Assembly (NCBI GenBank): GCA_026120185.1
Contig: JANUWF010001481.1
Span: 372,001 to 436,000, forward strand
Direction: 5' to 3'
DNA: 64,000 nucleotides
Source: Voacanga thouarsii
Lineage: Eukaryota; Streptophyta; Magnoliopsida; Gentianales; Apocynaceae
The notes below the pieces were generated by a model that did not search any database, was not told the origin of the DNA, and saw only the letters and a program-made list of their open reading frames with translations. Positions 47,001 to 57,962 of this stretch are shown piece by piece; within the stretch, counting starts at the first letter, position 1, and each line of letters opens with the position of its first letter. A program made the translations under genes and the position numbers.

Positions 47001-47223
47001 CCCTAATTCTTATCCTTCCATCTCCTCGACTAAACTTCACTTTACCAACTCTTAAACAACACAATTATTTCACACCAAATAAATCAAATGCAAAAGCAAC
47101 TTTGAAAATCACATGCACCCATGCAAGAATAATTTTAAGATAACACGTGAAATGCGAAATGCTATGCAATGCATGACTTTTTTTTCCCCCATAGTCAAAG
47201 ATGGTTTTGGGTGGGGTATTACA
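44018..47223 (-). repeat. Solo LTR 2 (3206 bp Gypsy-type) between G protease and RT
   Basis: TGTAACACCCCAC ... GGGGTATTACA with perfect duplication ACTTG at 44013-44017 and 47224-47228. No internal region. Reverse orientation relative to solo LTR 1 (the GAGTACTC box and the CTGGAGGTGGC region match inverted). Its beginning (CTACGTACCCTAAAAGGGC) matches the truncated LTR at 55859, so the two are the same family. No credible gene inside. Confidence 0.87.
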
Positions 47224-47940
47224 ACTTGTTTGTCCATCCTCTCTCTCAACTCTTTTCTTGCCTCTCCTTTTTTTCCTCTCAATTTCTTATTTTTGCTTAA
47301 CATCTTGCGCCCCCTTCTTCTTTTCTTTTTCCTTCATGATTTTTTGATCTTTGTTCACCTTACTAGTGGCCATAGGGGTAAGGAGGGTAAACTTAGTTCC
47401 CTCCTTGAGTAGGGAATAAGTATTCTTCCTCCCATCATATTTTACATGCGTATCGCATTGCCAAGTCCTCCCTAGGAGTAAGTGACCCACTTGCATGGGT
47501 ACCACATCACATAGCATATCATCCTTGTATCTTCCCATCTCAAAAGACACCAAAACTTGTTTGTTTACTCTCATTTCCCCGCTATCATTCAGCTATTGTA
47601 ATTTGTAGGGCTTGGGGTGTTTAATCTAACTCATGTCCAATTCTTCAACCAAGTTTGCACTAATCACGTTAGTGCAACTCCCACTATCCACAATGACACT
47701 ACAAGGGGTCTTGTTGATTAGACACCTAATGTAAAAAATGTTCTCTCTTTGTTGGTGATCTTGATCCTCAATGTCTTGTGAATTTAATGACCTTCTTGTG
47801 ACTCCCACCAAAGAGTATTCTTGACCAAAAACTTCTCCTTCACCACTTTCCTCATCTCTATTTCCCTCTTGGTCTTCTTGGTACCTTTCTCCCTCTTCTT
47901 CTTCGTCGGTAGAAACCTCACCATAGGGATTAGTATACAT
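47224..47940 (-). pseudogene. Gypsy aspartic protease, element G
   Basis: Minus strand. FYIRCLINKTPCSVIVDSGSCTNVIS contains the Asp-Ser-Gly active site (Asp codon 47688-47686), followed by VSFEMGRYKDDMLCDVVPMQVGHLLLGRTWQ, the second conserved part with the LLGR motif. One frame break near 47600-47625. It releases gag and pol products in active elements. Solo LTR 2 cuts the link to RT. Confidence 0.85.
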
Positions 47941-49225
47941 CGTTCTCTTGCTTGGACACTCATGGGAAGTATGTCCATATCCAAGACACTTAAAACACTT
48001 AATATATCCCTATTCCTTTGTGGCCTCTTCATGGCTTTTCCTTTGTCCTTGTTCCATCCTTCTTTAGATTTCCAATCCTCCCTAGGCTTCCAATCCTCTC
48101 TAGGCTTCTAAGCCTCCCTTGGTTTGTTGAAGTCCTTTTGAAATGGTTTGCTAGTAGTGTTGGGGTTTGGAAGTGCTGGTCTAGTAAATGCCATTCTCTT
48201 TAATTGCTTCTCAATCTTCATAGCGGCACGTGCCATATCCTCCAATCGATCATAAGGATGCAATTCTACTAAATTGGCAATTTCCCTAATTAATCCTTCC
48301 AAGAACCTTGCTCTTGTTGCACTAGGATCCTCATTGATTTGAGCTCTCATCAACATTACTTCCATTTCGTTATGATAATCTTCCACACTCTTGTTCCCTT
48401 GCTTATGTGATTGGAGCCTTTGGCAAAGATCATTGTAGTAATAGTGTGGTATAAACCTTACCCTCATCATATCTTTCAACAAATTTCAACTAGCCATGGT
48501 GTCTACTCCCATTTGTCTCCTTTGTGCACTAACTTGCTTCCACCAAACCAAAGCATACTCCGAAAATCCCAAAATAGCCAACCTCACTTTTGACCTCTCA
48601 CTATAGGTATGACTCTCTAGGAATATCTCCATCTTGCTTTCCCACTCGAAATAAGCTTCGGGGTCACTCTTGCCATAGAATGTGGGTACTTTCAATTTGA
48701 TGTGGTTCAACTTCTTCTCCTCATCATTTCCTTCTCTGCTACCTCCTCTATTGCTCCATACTCTATGGTGTTCCCCAAAGCTTCAACTTGTTCCCCCTTA
48801 TACCATTCATCAACTCCTTCAAACTCTCTTTCTCACCCCTTAGATTGTTCCCACCATTCCTTCCTTGGCTTCTACCTCGTCCTCCTCTCATACCTTGTCT
48901 TTCCCCTCTTATAGGAGCTTGTTGGAATCCCCTGATTGAGTGCTCATCCCACTCTTCCTCTTGTTGGGCATTTAACGAAGGGGTATGGGCATCAACATCC
49001 CTCATCCTAGGGTACTTCAAATCGCTCTTGGTCTCTCCTTTGTGAGACGATAGAAGATTGTCCAAGATACTTTATCAACTCCCTTATCATGTTTTGGAAC
49101 TCACTTTGCATAGTCCTCATTATAACTTGCAAGTCTTCACACAAACCCCTAGCATCAACTTGTTCTTCTTGAGGTCTACTAGGGCTACTTGGGTTAGGCC
49201 TAGAGATCTCTTGATCATGGGTCAT
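47941..49225 (-). pseudogene. gag: Gypsy gag, element G
   Basis: Minus strand, ATG at 49225 (MTHDQEISRP). Then an Arg/Gly-rich stretch (~48900-48840), the retrotrans_gag core LKVPTFYGKSDPEAYFEWESKMEIF...ALVWWKQV (48710-48530) and LCQRLQSHKQGNKSVEDYHNEME (48430-48370), and a CCHC zinc knuckle CFKCLGYGHTSHEC (about 47996-47958). A Glu-rich acidic linker leads into protease. Frame breaks near 49010-49060, 48710-48760, 48484 and 48100-48030; otherwise complete. Confidence 0.87.
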
Positions 49226-50116
49226 GGTGATGGAATATTTACTTACTTATACCTGCAAAACAAAAGAGATTAGGAAGAAAATAATTCCTCACTTCATTTC
49301 CTTGCCTGTTGGTTCTCAACGTTTGGTCATTCCACGCTCGTGTTTACTCTCTTAGGCTCTTTTAGTAATAGGCTCATCCTCTTGCCTTTTTTTCAATAGT
49401 CAAGCCTTCTTGTTTAATCCCAATTCTCCCCAATAGCTAAAGATTTAGTCTAACATAGTGAATCACACAAATCAATGGATTTTTCCAATAAGGGGGTCTT
49501 AGGGGAATTTCAACAAATACTTGTTGGGCACCTTAAGCAAACAAGTTTTAATCAAGACTTTCAAGAAATATGGACTCAATCAATGCAAGAACAAACACTA
49601 GACGCATAAAGAAACACTTCTAAGTAAGAAACAAACAAGAATTATCAAGAACAAAGAAACAAGAACAACTAGAACTAGGATTATGAAGAACAAGATGATC
49701 ACAAGTGTGCTCTAGTAAAGTTAAGTTCAATGAGCATGGAATTCAACAATAGAGTGATATACTAAGTCCCAAAATCCTATGGAATGAAAATTAAGAATCA
49801 AAGTTCCCAACTAAAGCCAAAAGCATTCTCATGGAACATTTATTAAACACCTTAACTGCAATCCCGTCACTTAAGAACAACCAACATTTTCACCCATATT
49901 CAAGCCAATTTTCACCACAAACACAAGAAAATTTTATTCCCAAGGATTATAATAACATCAAGAAGCAATTTACCCAAAGAAAAATTAAGGTATAACAAAG
50001 ATTTCATGACCGTTTTGGAGCATGTTTTTGAGTTACAGGATTTCTCTGTTTTCTTTTTCTTCAACTTTGTAGAGTTCCTTTTCTTGCTTTCTAGCTTTGA
50101 TGGGAATCAAAGCTTT
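49226..50116 (-). other. Leader of element G
   Basis: About 0.9 kb between primer site and gag, A-rich on the + strand (CAAGAACAAAGAAAC-type runs, 49560-49690). No credible gene; I see no strong structure in it. Confidence 0.7.
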
Positions 50117-50135
50117 CCTTGCTCTGATACCAAAC
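50117..50135 (-). other. Primer-binding site of element G
   Basis: Minus strand TTTGGTATCAGAGCAAGG a few bases inside the 5' LTR end: Met-tRNA-type primer site. Confidence 0.85.
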
Positions 50136-50139
50136 TCTT

Positions 50140-51156
50140 TGATATGATCTTGTGTAGGTTTTTTCTTGGTGTTGTGAGTGGTTTAGTTGGTTATGTGTTC
50201 AGCTCAATTAATAAGACCAAAAAGAGAGATTCTTCTTGGGACAAAAAGGAGAAAATGAAATAACAACCTACCTTCTATCAAACCCTTGAAGAAATAAAGC
50301 TTCAAAGACCCTCAAAAATAGTAGAAAGTTCTACTATAATCTCACCCCAATATCCTTAAAGCAACAAAGGCAAATAAGAACAAATAGAATAGAGAAAATA
50401 GGCACCTAAGTAATGGAATTCATACAAACCTTAGAAGAACAAAGCAACTAAGACCATTCAAAGAAACCACGTTGGATTATCCAAAAGATTTTATAGACTC
50501 ATTCATAAGAAGGACTAACCCTTAAGCATGGTCTTAAACAAGTCAAGATTCTCTCTCAAATTTAAATTAAAGTGTATGAATTGTGTTGTCAAATCACTAA
50601 AGGTTTTATTTATACTATCCTAACCTTAGCTAAGTAATTCCTCAGGTTCTACTATAGTTTAGGGTCTAATAAGCTTTACAAACACTTAAAATTGGAGAAA
50701 GCCGGAGAAAACATAAAAAACGCAGGGCAGTCGTCCGCTACCCAGGATGGAGCTGGTGCCGGTTTAGACACCACAACCGGTGCCAGTTGCAATCTGTCTC
50801 GGGTGGTTGAATTCCAGAATAAAGTCGTTGTTGGGCAGATTGAAGCCCGTGCCGATTTGGCTGCTTGGGGCCTGTGCCGACTGTCTGCTAGAAGGCCTCT
50901 CTCGGTCAAGTTTCGTCCGCCTTTGTTGCCGGATTGAGTTCTTCTTTGGGGTCCTTCTTGGATAGTCATCAAAATGAACTCTTGGCTAGCTTCCTCAACC
51001 TTCCAACCCTCTTCCATCCTCAACCATGGTTTGATGAGGAATTGAAAATCCTCTTGAAGCTTCTTGGACCTAGATCTTATCATCGGTCCTTGTCCTTGCA
51101 TGGGCACGCCTCCCCCTCCTTGATCTTGACCTCCATAATGAAGCGGAGTCTCATCA
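50140..51156 (-). repeat. 5' LTR of Gypsy element G
   Basis: 1017 bp, matches 35935-36963. The GC-rich double blocks recur at 50744-50790 and 50845-50882 with point differences, mainly C/T. Confidence 0.9.
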
Positions 51157-51169
51157 TATAAGAATCATT

Positions 51170-51398
51170 TTCAATACTTTAAATTTCCCTAATGTCTATG
51201 GATAGAAATATTTTAAGAAATGACTATTGGAAAATATACTGCCGAATGTACGTGACTTTCCAAATATTCTCTTTTATTGGTACAAGAAGAATATGATAAG
51301 ACCCTCAACGATTTACAAAAGGGTTACAACCTGAAATAACGCAGGCGATGATTACTATAGCTCTGACCAATTATTTCATAATGGAATAAGCGGGATAA
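51170..51398 (+). pseudogene. gag: Gypsy gag fragment (plus strand)
   Basis: Plus-strand translation gives TIGKYTAEC...LSKYSLLLVQEEYDKTLNDL, then QPEITQAMITIALTNYF after the AAAGGGTTA codons: the same gag region as 35640-35862 but on the opposite strand. One TGA stop (~51250). At 51399 it passes directly into LTR sequence. Confidence 0.75.
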
Positions 51399-52685
51399 TA
51401 GGACATTGGAAATGGCTGAGGACTTATCAGATGCGTTGGTAAGTGCTTGGTTGACCCCTTGCTCCCTCTCGTGTGAGGAACGATACGGGAATAGGTCCCA
51501 GTATGTAAGCCAACAATAAATGGTAACCCGTGCCCCCTTTCGTGTTAGAAACGGATAGTGATCCAAAGGCATATGAATCAAATAAATTGGATAGGGTGTG
51601 AAGACATTTCTACCTCTCTAGCAATATACAATTCAGTGCTATGGGCTTATGCCCTTAGTGCAACAAGATTGTAATGCCGAAGGCAATGCCTAGTGAGCTT
51701 TGCACGCATACTGACCTTATATTGAGAGAAGTGTCTACATTTCTGAATAAATGGTGGTTTAAGTGGAACACATATGAAACCTGTAGCTAAATGTCTTAGG
51801 ATCATTAAGACCAATTTGACAGGATTTGGACTTGTAAATAGAAAGTTATGGGTTAAATACCAAAGGCTGCCATTTCATTGACGGGATGAAGAATCAAGGA
51901 GTTTATGATTAAAACTGATTGAAATAGCAAAGGAAATTGGTATTCCATGAATTGGAAATCATAAAGTAATGTTTGGGGACATTTTGGAACTAGTTTGACA
52001 TTAATTGAACTTGTGAATCAAAAGTTATGATATAAACAAACAAGTGTGCCAAGAAGAGGTGAAATGCAGAATTTTTTTTTAAAGGAAATGAACTCAAATG
52101 AGTTCTATTTATATGGAAAGAGGAATGAAAAGAATGAGAATCATGAAAAGATGTTATGCTTATAAAGAGAAAGGAAATTTGGAAATAAAAAATGAAGGAT
52201 TCGGATACATGATATGTGTGTGTGTGTGTGTGTACATGCTTATTCTACAAAGAGAATGAAGAAATAGGAAATGAGTGATTTCCTTACCTTTGTACTAGTT
52301 GAATATTGAGCTAAGTTTTGGTATACCAAACTTAGTGTGAAACAATGTTTAATGTAGATTGTTCACGTTAAACATTTGGTGACCAACTTGACACGATATC
52401 TAGTCAAGGACACGAGGTGAATCCCACTTGTTTTATAAACTCCATTTTATGCTAGTGAAATTTTGTTTTTATTGAAGAAATGTTCTATAAGTTCTTTAGG
52501 TTTCTTTGAACAATCTTATTATTTTTTTGAGGAAAAAGTAGTATTATGCCATGCAAAGCTTAAATGGAAAATGTGAACTTTTTATAAAATAAAGCTATTC
52601 ATAGTCAGTGAATAACTTGCCTAAAGTCTTTTTATTACAAGGTTAATGGACCGTGTGCTTTTCTAGGAAAATATGGTTTCTCTGA
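51399..52685 (+). repeat. Patchwork of worn Gypsy LTR pieces (plus strand)
   Basis: 51400-51740 is the reverse complement of 30960-31290 (copy 1), and 52280-52685 is the reverse complement of about 35050-35450 (copy 2). The two pieces are in the wrong order for one LTR, so this is a rearranged join. 51740-52270 is not clearly matched by me. A (GT)n run lies at 52217-52234. The minus-strand frame 51324-51581 is a shadow. Confidence 0.6.
52217..52234 (+). repeat. (GT)n microsatellite
   Basis: Short run of GT dinucleotides within the LTR patchwork. Confidence 0.85.
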
Positions 52686-52985
52686 ATGGGAAAATACCAC
52701 AAGCTGCCAAAATGGAAAAATTGTACATTATCGGTAGAGCTTCAACGTATTCACGATGTATTTCATGTCTCCCAACTTCTAAAATATATGGCAGATCTTT
52801 CACATGTTTTGAATGAAGAACCCATTGAGATAACTCCAAGCTTAAAATATGAAGAAAAGCCTATTAAGATCTTGGAGTAGCTCTGGAATAAAATGATTCC
52901 CCTTGTAAAGGTGTTATGGAATCATTACCCTGTACAAACACAACCTGGGAGACAGATGCAAAAATATGGGAGGAGTAACTAGCCT
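52686..52985 (+). pseudogene. Gypsy integrase C-terminal fragment (plus strand)
   Basis: Plus strand: LQRIHDVFHVSQLLKYMADLSHVL, then EEPIEITPSLKYEEKPIKILE and, after a stop, IPLVKVLWNHYPVQ. This is the end of integrase in Tekay/Del-type chromoviruses (the RIHDVFHVS motif). It is followed by no LTR but by minus-strand RNase H, so it is an isolated rearranged piece. Confidence 0.8.
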
Positions 52986-53072
52986 TCAACCATAAATGTT
53001 TCCAATTCTGGGACGGGTGTCTTCTGAAGAGCGGACAAATTGGTTTTTTTACTCAAGCATCTGCTACCGTAT

Positions 53073-53450
53073 TTACTTTCCCAGGGTGATATCTAATTGG
53101 ACACTAGAATTCTTCCAAGAATTCCTTCCACCTACATTGTCCATGTTCAAATCTTTTTGAGTGAAGACATCCTTCAAGCTTTTATGATCAGTAAAAACTT
53201 CAAACTCAACTCCACAAATATAGTGTCTCCACTTCTTTAAAGCAAACACAATGGCTGCTAACTCTGGATCATGAGTAGGGAATTTCTCTTCATGTGGTTT
53301 CAGTTTTTTGGAGATATAGGCTATCAAACTTCCCTCTTGCATCAACACTCCTCCTAACCCTTCTTTTGATGTGTTAGTATATACCTCGTAGGGTTTATCC
53401 ATCACTGGTAATGCCAATAAAGGAGCAGAGCTTAACCTTTGTTTCAACTC
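53073..53450 (-). pseudogene. Gypsy RNase H fragment (minus strand)
   Basis: Minus strand: [36 protein letters not shown] start (the first catalytic Asp is Asn in YTNTS), [43 protein letters not shown]. The end is garbled after NM. Continues directly from the RT at 53451. Confidence 0.85.
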
Positions 53451-54539
53451 CTAAAAAGTCTTCTCACACTTCTCTATCCACACACAAGGAACTTTCTTTC
53501 GAGTGAGTTGAGTTAAAGGTGAAGCTATCTTTGAAAATACCTCAATGAATCTCTTGTAATACCCAACCAGTCCCAGAAAACTTCGCACTTTAGTTGGAGT
53601 CTCGGGACATTTCCGATTTGTCATTGTTTCAACCTTAGCAGGATCTACCATAATTCCTTCCTTGGATACTACATGTCCCAAGAATGCTACTTCTTGTAAC
53701 CAAAACTCACATTTACTAAACTTTGCATATAGTTTGGCCTCCATAATTTCACCAATACTTTCTGAAGATGTTGTTCATGTTCTTAAGGATTTACCAAATA
53801 CACTAGGATATCATCTATAAAAATGATGGCAAAATTGTCCAAATCAGGTTGAAATATCCAATGCATCAAATCCATAAAAGTAGTGGGGGCATTGGTAACA
53901 CCGAATTCCATCACCACGAACTCAAAATGTTCATATCGTGTGTTAAATATAGTTTTTAGTATATCTTCCCCTCGAATCCGGACTTGATAATATCCCTGCC
54001 TCAGATCTAACTTGGAAAAACATCATGCTCCTTGTAGTTGATCAAATAACTCATCAACTATGGGCAATGGATACTTATTCTTCACCATCGCTGCATTTAA
54101 TCCTCGATACTCTATACACATTCATAGTGATTCATCCTTTTTTTTAGCAAATAATACAGGTGCTCCCTAAGGCGCGGTACTTGGTCGGATAAATCCCTGC
54201 TCCAGTAAATCCCTACTCTAATAACTCTTATAGTTGCTTCTTAAGCTCTTGCAGTTCTGTTGGTGTCATTCTATAAGGAGTTCTTGAAACTGGTTCCGCC
54301 GTTGGCACTAAGTCAATAGAGAACTCTACTTCTCTATCCAGTAGTAACTTCTTCAATTCTACTGGAAAAATATCCAAATATTCATTTACCACAAGGACAT
54401 CTTCCGGTTTCTTGACTTTTCCTGCCTTATTCAGTACATAAGACAAGTATCCAGTACACCCCTTTCTAATCAACGTTTGGTCTTTAAGTCCTGATATGAA
54501 AGAATGATTCCTCCTCCTGGTTGTCCCTACAAACTCCAA
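53451..54539 (-). pseudogene. Gypsy protease-RT linker and reverse transcriptase (minus strand)
   Basis: Minus strand. The frame 54539-54228 holds NEYLDIFPVELKKLLLDREVEFSIDLVP, PYRMTPTELQELKKQL: the RT entry of Tekay/Del-type elements. RT core then passes stops at 54220-54000; an [12 protein letters not shown] catalytic motif is seen at about 53805-53825. The end [24 protein letters not shown] and [16 protein letters not shown] lies at 53720-53545. Roughly complete but with many lesions. Confidence 0.83.
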
Positions 54540-54890
54540 TATAGCTTTTCCAAGTCTACAAAATTGCGCACCACCTTATGTCTACTTCAACCTGGGCATG
54601 ATTTTGGGATAACCAGTCCATGCCTAAGATAGCATCATAATCGTCTATGGGCAGGCATCTCAGGTCTCCTTCTAATATTGCATTTCCTATGGAAATCTTA
54701 CATCCCATATGCATCTATTTAGAGGAATTTATTGACGCGTAAATTCAGCAACATATTTTCCAACAGTCATTTCTCCTTGTTTAAGACTTTGAAATTCTTC
54801 TTCTTTCCTTTCAGTTACCCAGCGAGGTATAAATTTCTTTCTAAATTCCTCCTAAGTCCACTCTTTTTGCTCTTGTTCTCATTCCACTTT
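54540..54890 (-). pseudogene. Gypsy protease end and gag fragment (minus strand)
   Basis: Minus strand: CLPIDDYDAILGMDWLSQNHAQVEVD is the end of a Gypsy protease (54660-54580). Directly upstream (54890-54750) a gag segment FIPRWVTERKEEEFQSLKQGEMTVGKYVAEFT is readable. The rest of gag, the zinc knuckle and the start of protease are deleted between them. Confidence 0.75.
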
Positions 54891-55564
54891 ATTCTGATAG
54901 AATAAGCATTTGTATCAGTGGCCAGAACAAAAGATGTTCGTTGTAATAAGAAGAAAATTTTCGTGCAATTAAAATATGTAGGGAAGTGGATATAATTTTG
55001 AATTTGTTCTATCCGTACCCTAAATTTTTAGAAGGCTACTGCTTTTAATAAAGTAAGAGATTAGGGGTATACTTGGAACAAAAATTGATCAATGTGATTA
55101 AAATGTTTTACTTGCTACAGTAAGCTCAGGGTTCTCAATTCTGACATCAATCACCATCAAGGCAGTAAGGAGGTGAACACGCCAGGTGTCCGTGTCCTGC
55201 TCCATGAACAACTCAAATCAAAGTGCACATAAGACATGACAATTGCCAGGCACTAAATGGCTAGCCATAGCGACTTATCATAATGTCCTATCGCCCTATT
55301 TGGAGTAAAATAATCCCTCGTTTATCTCTACCATGAGCTAGTATAAAGATCAAAGCCTTTGCTGAGTCCTCAATGTTTCTACTGATTCACAAGACTAGTG
55401 TCAATTCTATTGGCTCACAAGGCCAAATAAATAATTTATTCCCAAAAAAATATAAATAAAATATTTTCTAGGGCCAAAATATCATTTTTCAAAAGTTGAT
55501 CTCATATCGAGAGATCATTTCTAAAATCTGCAGCAAAACTATAATGGGATTGCCATAACTTGAA
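54891..55564. repeat. Gypsy LTR fragments in both orientations
   Basis: 54960-55100 is the inverse of the LTR start region (33290-33400; GGGTACGGATAGAACAAAT on the minus strand). 55270-55525 matches 34430-34690 in direct orientation (AATGTCCTATCGC, GGCTCACAAGGC). 55110-55260 shows nothing I recognise. No gene. Confidence 0.6.
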
Positions 55565-55858
55565 TATGGTTTCTCATGCTCTTGAGATTTCACTGAATAT
55601 ACAAAGGTATCATCTATAAAAATGACAACAAAAATGTCCAGGTATGGTTGAAATATCTGGTGCATCTAATCCATAAAACTAGCAGGAGCATTAGTAACAC
55701 CAAACGACATCATTGTGAATTCAAAATGTCCACATCGTGTGTTCAATAAAGTTTTCGATATGTCCTCCTCTCAAATCTGAACTTAATAATATCCCTGCCT
55801 TAGATCTAGTTTAGAAAAACACCCTACCCCTTGTAGTTGATCAACCGTAGATAGTGGA
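55565..55858 (-). pseudogene. Second copy of Gypsy RT fragment (minus strand)
   Basis: Repeats 53790-54075 with differences: TATCATCTATAAAAATGA (catalytic IFIDD region on the minus strand), GCATTAGTAACACCAAA, AATATCCCTGCC. Covers only the RT middle part. It belongs to a second worn element of the same type, truncated on the left by LTR debris and interrupted at 55859 by another LTR. Confidence 0.8.
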
Positions 55859-56094
55859 TGTAACACCCTTCTACCTACGTACCCTAAAAGGGCAGGGATG
55901 TCACCCTGTTCTTAGGATAAGGGGATTTTATAACTAGATAATAGAAAATATAGAAGGAAATAACTTAATAACAAAGTTATTAAAATCCCAAAGAATACTT
56001 TTACAAGTCTTGAAACAAATAGATGGTAACTAATATCTCTAACAAATAAATACATCACGATAAATCTTCTAAGCTCATGGCAACATAAGCAAAT
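55859..56094 (-). repeat. Start of a Gypsy LTR of the solo-LTR-2 family, cut by element F
   Basis: TGTAACACCCTTCTACCTACGTACCCTAAAAGGGC matches the edge of solo LTR 2 at 44018. Inserted in the RT fragment after GTGGA (possible target copy at 55854-55858). Broken off at 56094 by the Athila-type element; the rest should lie beyond the window. Confidence 0.75.
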
Positions 56095-57631
56095 TGATAG
56101 GGCCTAAATTAGTCATATTTTTCTTAGTTATTTGAGGTTCTTGTGTGATACATTTTATTCAATAACTAGTCATATTCCTTCATATTTGAGATTTTACCCT
56201 TGGAAAGGTATTTTGTTTAATATTTAAGATTTTTGGGGTAAAACAAAGTAAAAACGTCGCAAAACAGAATAGAGGCAACGCTGGTCAGGACAGAGGAACC
56301 GGCACCGGCCATGCACTGTTTACACAAACTTCGAAGCGATGAAAAAATTGTCAAAACAGGGCGGAACAGAATGGAACCAGCATCGGCTCCAGTAGCCAAG
56401 GCGGCATCGGCTGTACTCTGGATGCGTGGTGCTGAATTCGAGAAAAAATTGATGAACAATTGGAGAAACAGAACACAACCGGCGCCAGTTCCGGCAACCT
56501 AGGTGGCGCCGGCTGTGCCCTAAAGTTAAGACGGTGCTTTGATTTTTCTACGCGGTTTTTGGTAATCTGTGGAGTTTTAGTACTTTCCAACTTCTACTCT
56601 ACCAAGAACATTACACCAACGAGTTTAGGCACTTCCCAAGCCTATAAATAGATGGAAAACACAAGGGAAAAGAAGAGAATTCATCGATCACCATAGAAAA
56701 TCACTCAAATCAAAGGAGGAATTCTTCAATTCAAGGAGGGTTGTGCAAAAAGGTCTTCAAAGGAAGAAGAATGAGGCTTGTCTATGAGTGCTTTCTTTTA
56801 CTTTGTTTTCTTTTTCTTGAACAATGATGTATTAATTATTTTATTGTAATTCGACATTGTTTTAAGTATTCGTGATATTTAGAGTTATTTGATCTTTTGA
56901 TTAATTAATTGTTCTTCTTGGTATTTAATTACTTGGGCATATTACGAAATTAATTGATTGTTTCTTTTCATTAGCTTGCTAGACCAAAGAGGTTGATGGT
57001 GGTTGCAATTGATTAATTTCATATTTATTGCTTGTTAACTTACTAGACCAAAGAGGTTAATTGCTGAGGATTAAGTAATTAAAGGTTAATTAATGTTTGT
57101 TAGACCAATGATTCATTGATTAATTTCATGCTGCAAATTTGCCAGACCAAGGAAATTTAATTAAGGCTTGTGTTTAATGCGTCTTTTGGGTGAATTAGTT
57201 GAGACAGACCAAGTGATGCTAATTTATCTAGAGGATAGTGATTTCATGGATTGACCATCGAAGTGAATCTACCTTCATCCTTTATGATGCCAAGAGAATA
57301 ATTGGTTATGATAATGGTTGGATACTTTAAGATCATGTTTGCCTAAACAATAGCTTGAGTTACATAATTCTCCATCCTTGACATGTATATATTTTTATTT
57401 TTATTTTATTTTATTTTATTTTATTTCTTTATCGAGTTGGTTAAACAATGAAAGAAAAGTGATTAATGAATACTTGTTCTTTGAGGATCGACACTCATTT
57501 GAACCCTATGCTATGTTAATGATGAGTACGCTTGCTCATATGTATAATTTGGGTTTAACGTTTTGATGTAAACTTAATTGGGAATGTGCTTAGTTTTTAT
57601 ATGATTTTTATACCCAAATCCATATGCATCA
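56095..57631 (+). repeat. 5' LTR of element F
   Basis: 1537 bp from TGATAGGGCC to ...CATATGCATCA. Contains GC-rich blocks at 56300-56312, 56380-56412 and 56480-56515, several CTTGCTAGACCAAAGAGGTT-like phrases repeated at 56970-57130 (four diverged copies around AGACCAA), and a (TTTTA)n run at 57391-57428. Confidence 0.9.
57391..57428 (+). repeat. (TTTTA)n microsatellite in LTR F
   Basis: Pentanucleotide run of about seven units. Confidence 0.85.
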
Positions 57632-57637
57632 AGTTTT

Positions 57638-57655
57638 TGGCGCCGTTGCCGGGGA
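57638..57655 (+). other. Primer-binding site 1 of element F
   Basis: TGGCGCCGTTGCCGGGGA, six bases after the LTR end: the typical Athila primer site, complementary to a plant tRNA 3' end (usually given as tRNA-Asp). Confidence 0.85.
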
Positions 57656-57712
57656 TAAATCTGTGTTTATTGGTTTAATAATTCTTTGCTCGTGCCAAAC
57701 ACATCAAGTTTT

Positions 57713-57730
57713 TGGCGCCATTGCCAGGGA
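57713..57730 (+). other. Primer-binding site 2 of element F (diverged duplicate)
   Basis: TGGCGCCATTGCCAGGGA, 75 bp after site 1 and preceded, like site 1, by CATCAAGTTTT. Two G-to-A differences from site 1. Confidence 0.85.
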
Positions 57731-57962
57731 ACAATATCATGAAAGCTTGGATTTTGTTGATTTAACCATGTAAATATGTAGATATGTATACTTGTTCTTT
57801 CCACAAAAAAGGTGCTATCTTTTGTATTTTGTGTATTTATGTATACCTTTGTAACCTAACCTGCTAACTTTGACTATGTTCTACTAACTAACTTTGTAAT
57901 CTTGTAATTTTGTTTTCATCATTAATTCTGTTATCTAACTTGCTTATTGTTTTCTTAGGTGT

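Larger units (their letters stand above)
35935..51156 (-). mobile_element. Gypsy element G (complete, minus strand, two solo LTRs inside)
   Basis: Both LTRs (35935-36963, 50140-51156) start TGATATGATC and end ATCA, with primer site, leader, gag, protease, RT, RNase H, integrase and purine tract in Gypsy order on the minus strand. Flanks TATTA (35930-35934) and TATAA (51157-51161) form a 5-bp target duplication with one mismatch. Without the two later insertions (4264 and 3206 bp) and one copy each of their target duplications, the element is about 7.7 kb. Integrase continues in frame almost to the purine tract and I see no chromodomain; the C-terminus resembles CRM/Reina-type chromoviruses, but this lineage call is tentative. 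Confidence 0.87.

Noticed and set aside
56970..57180. Repeated AGACCAA phrases as a CRISPR-like array
   Set aside because: Units are diverged, irregularly spaced, within a plant LTR; not a CRISPR array.
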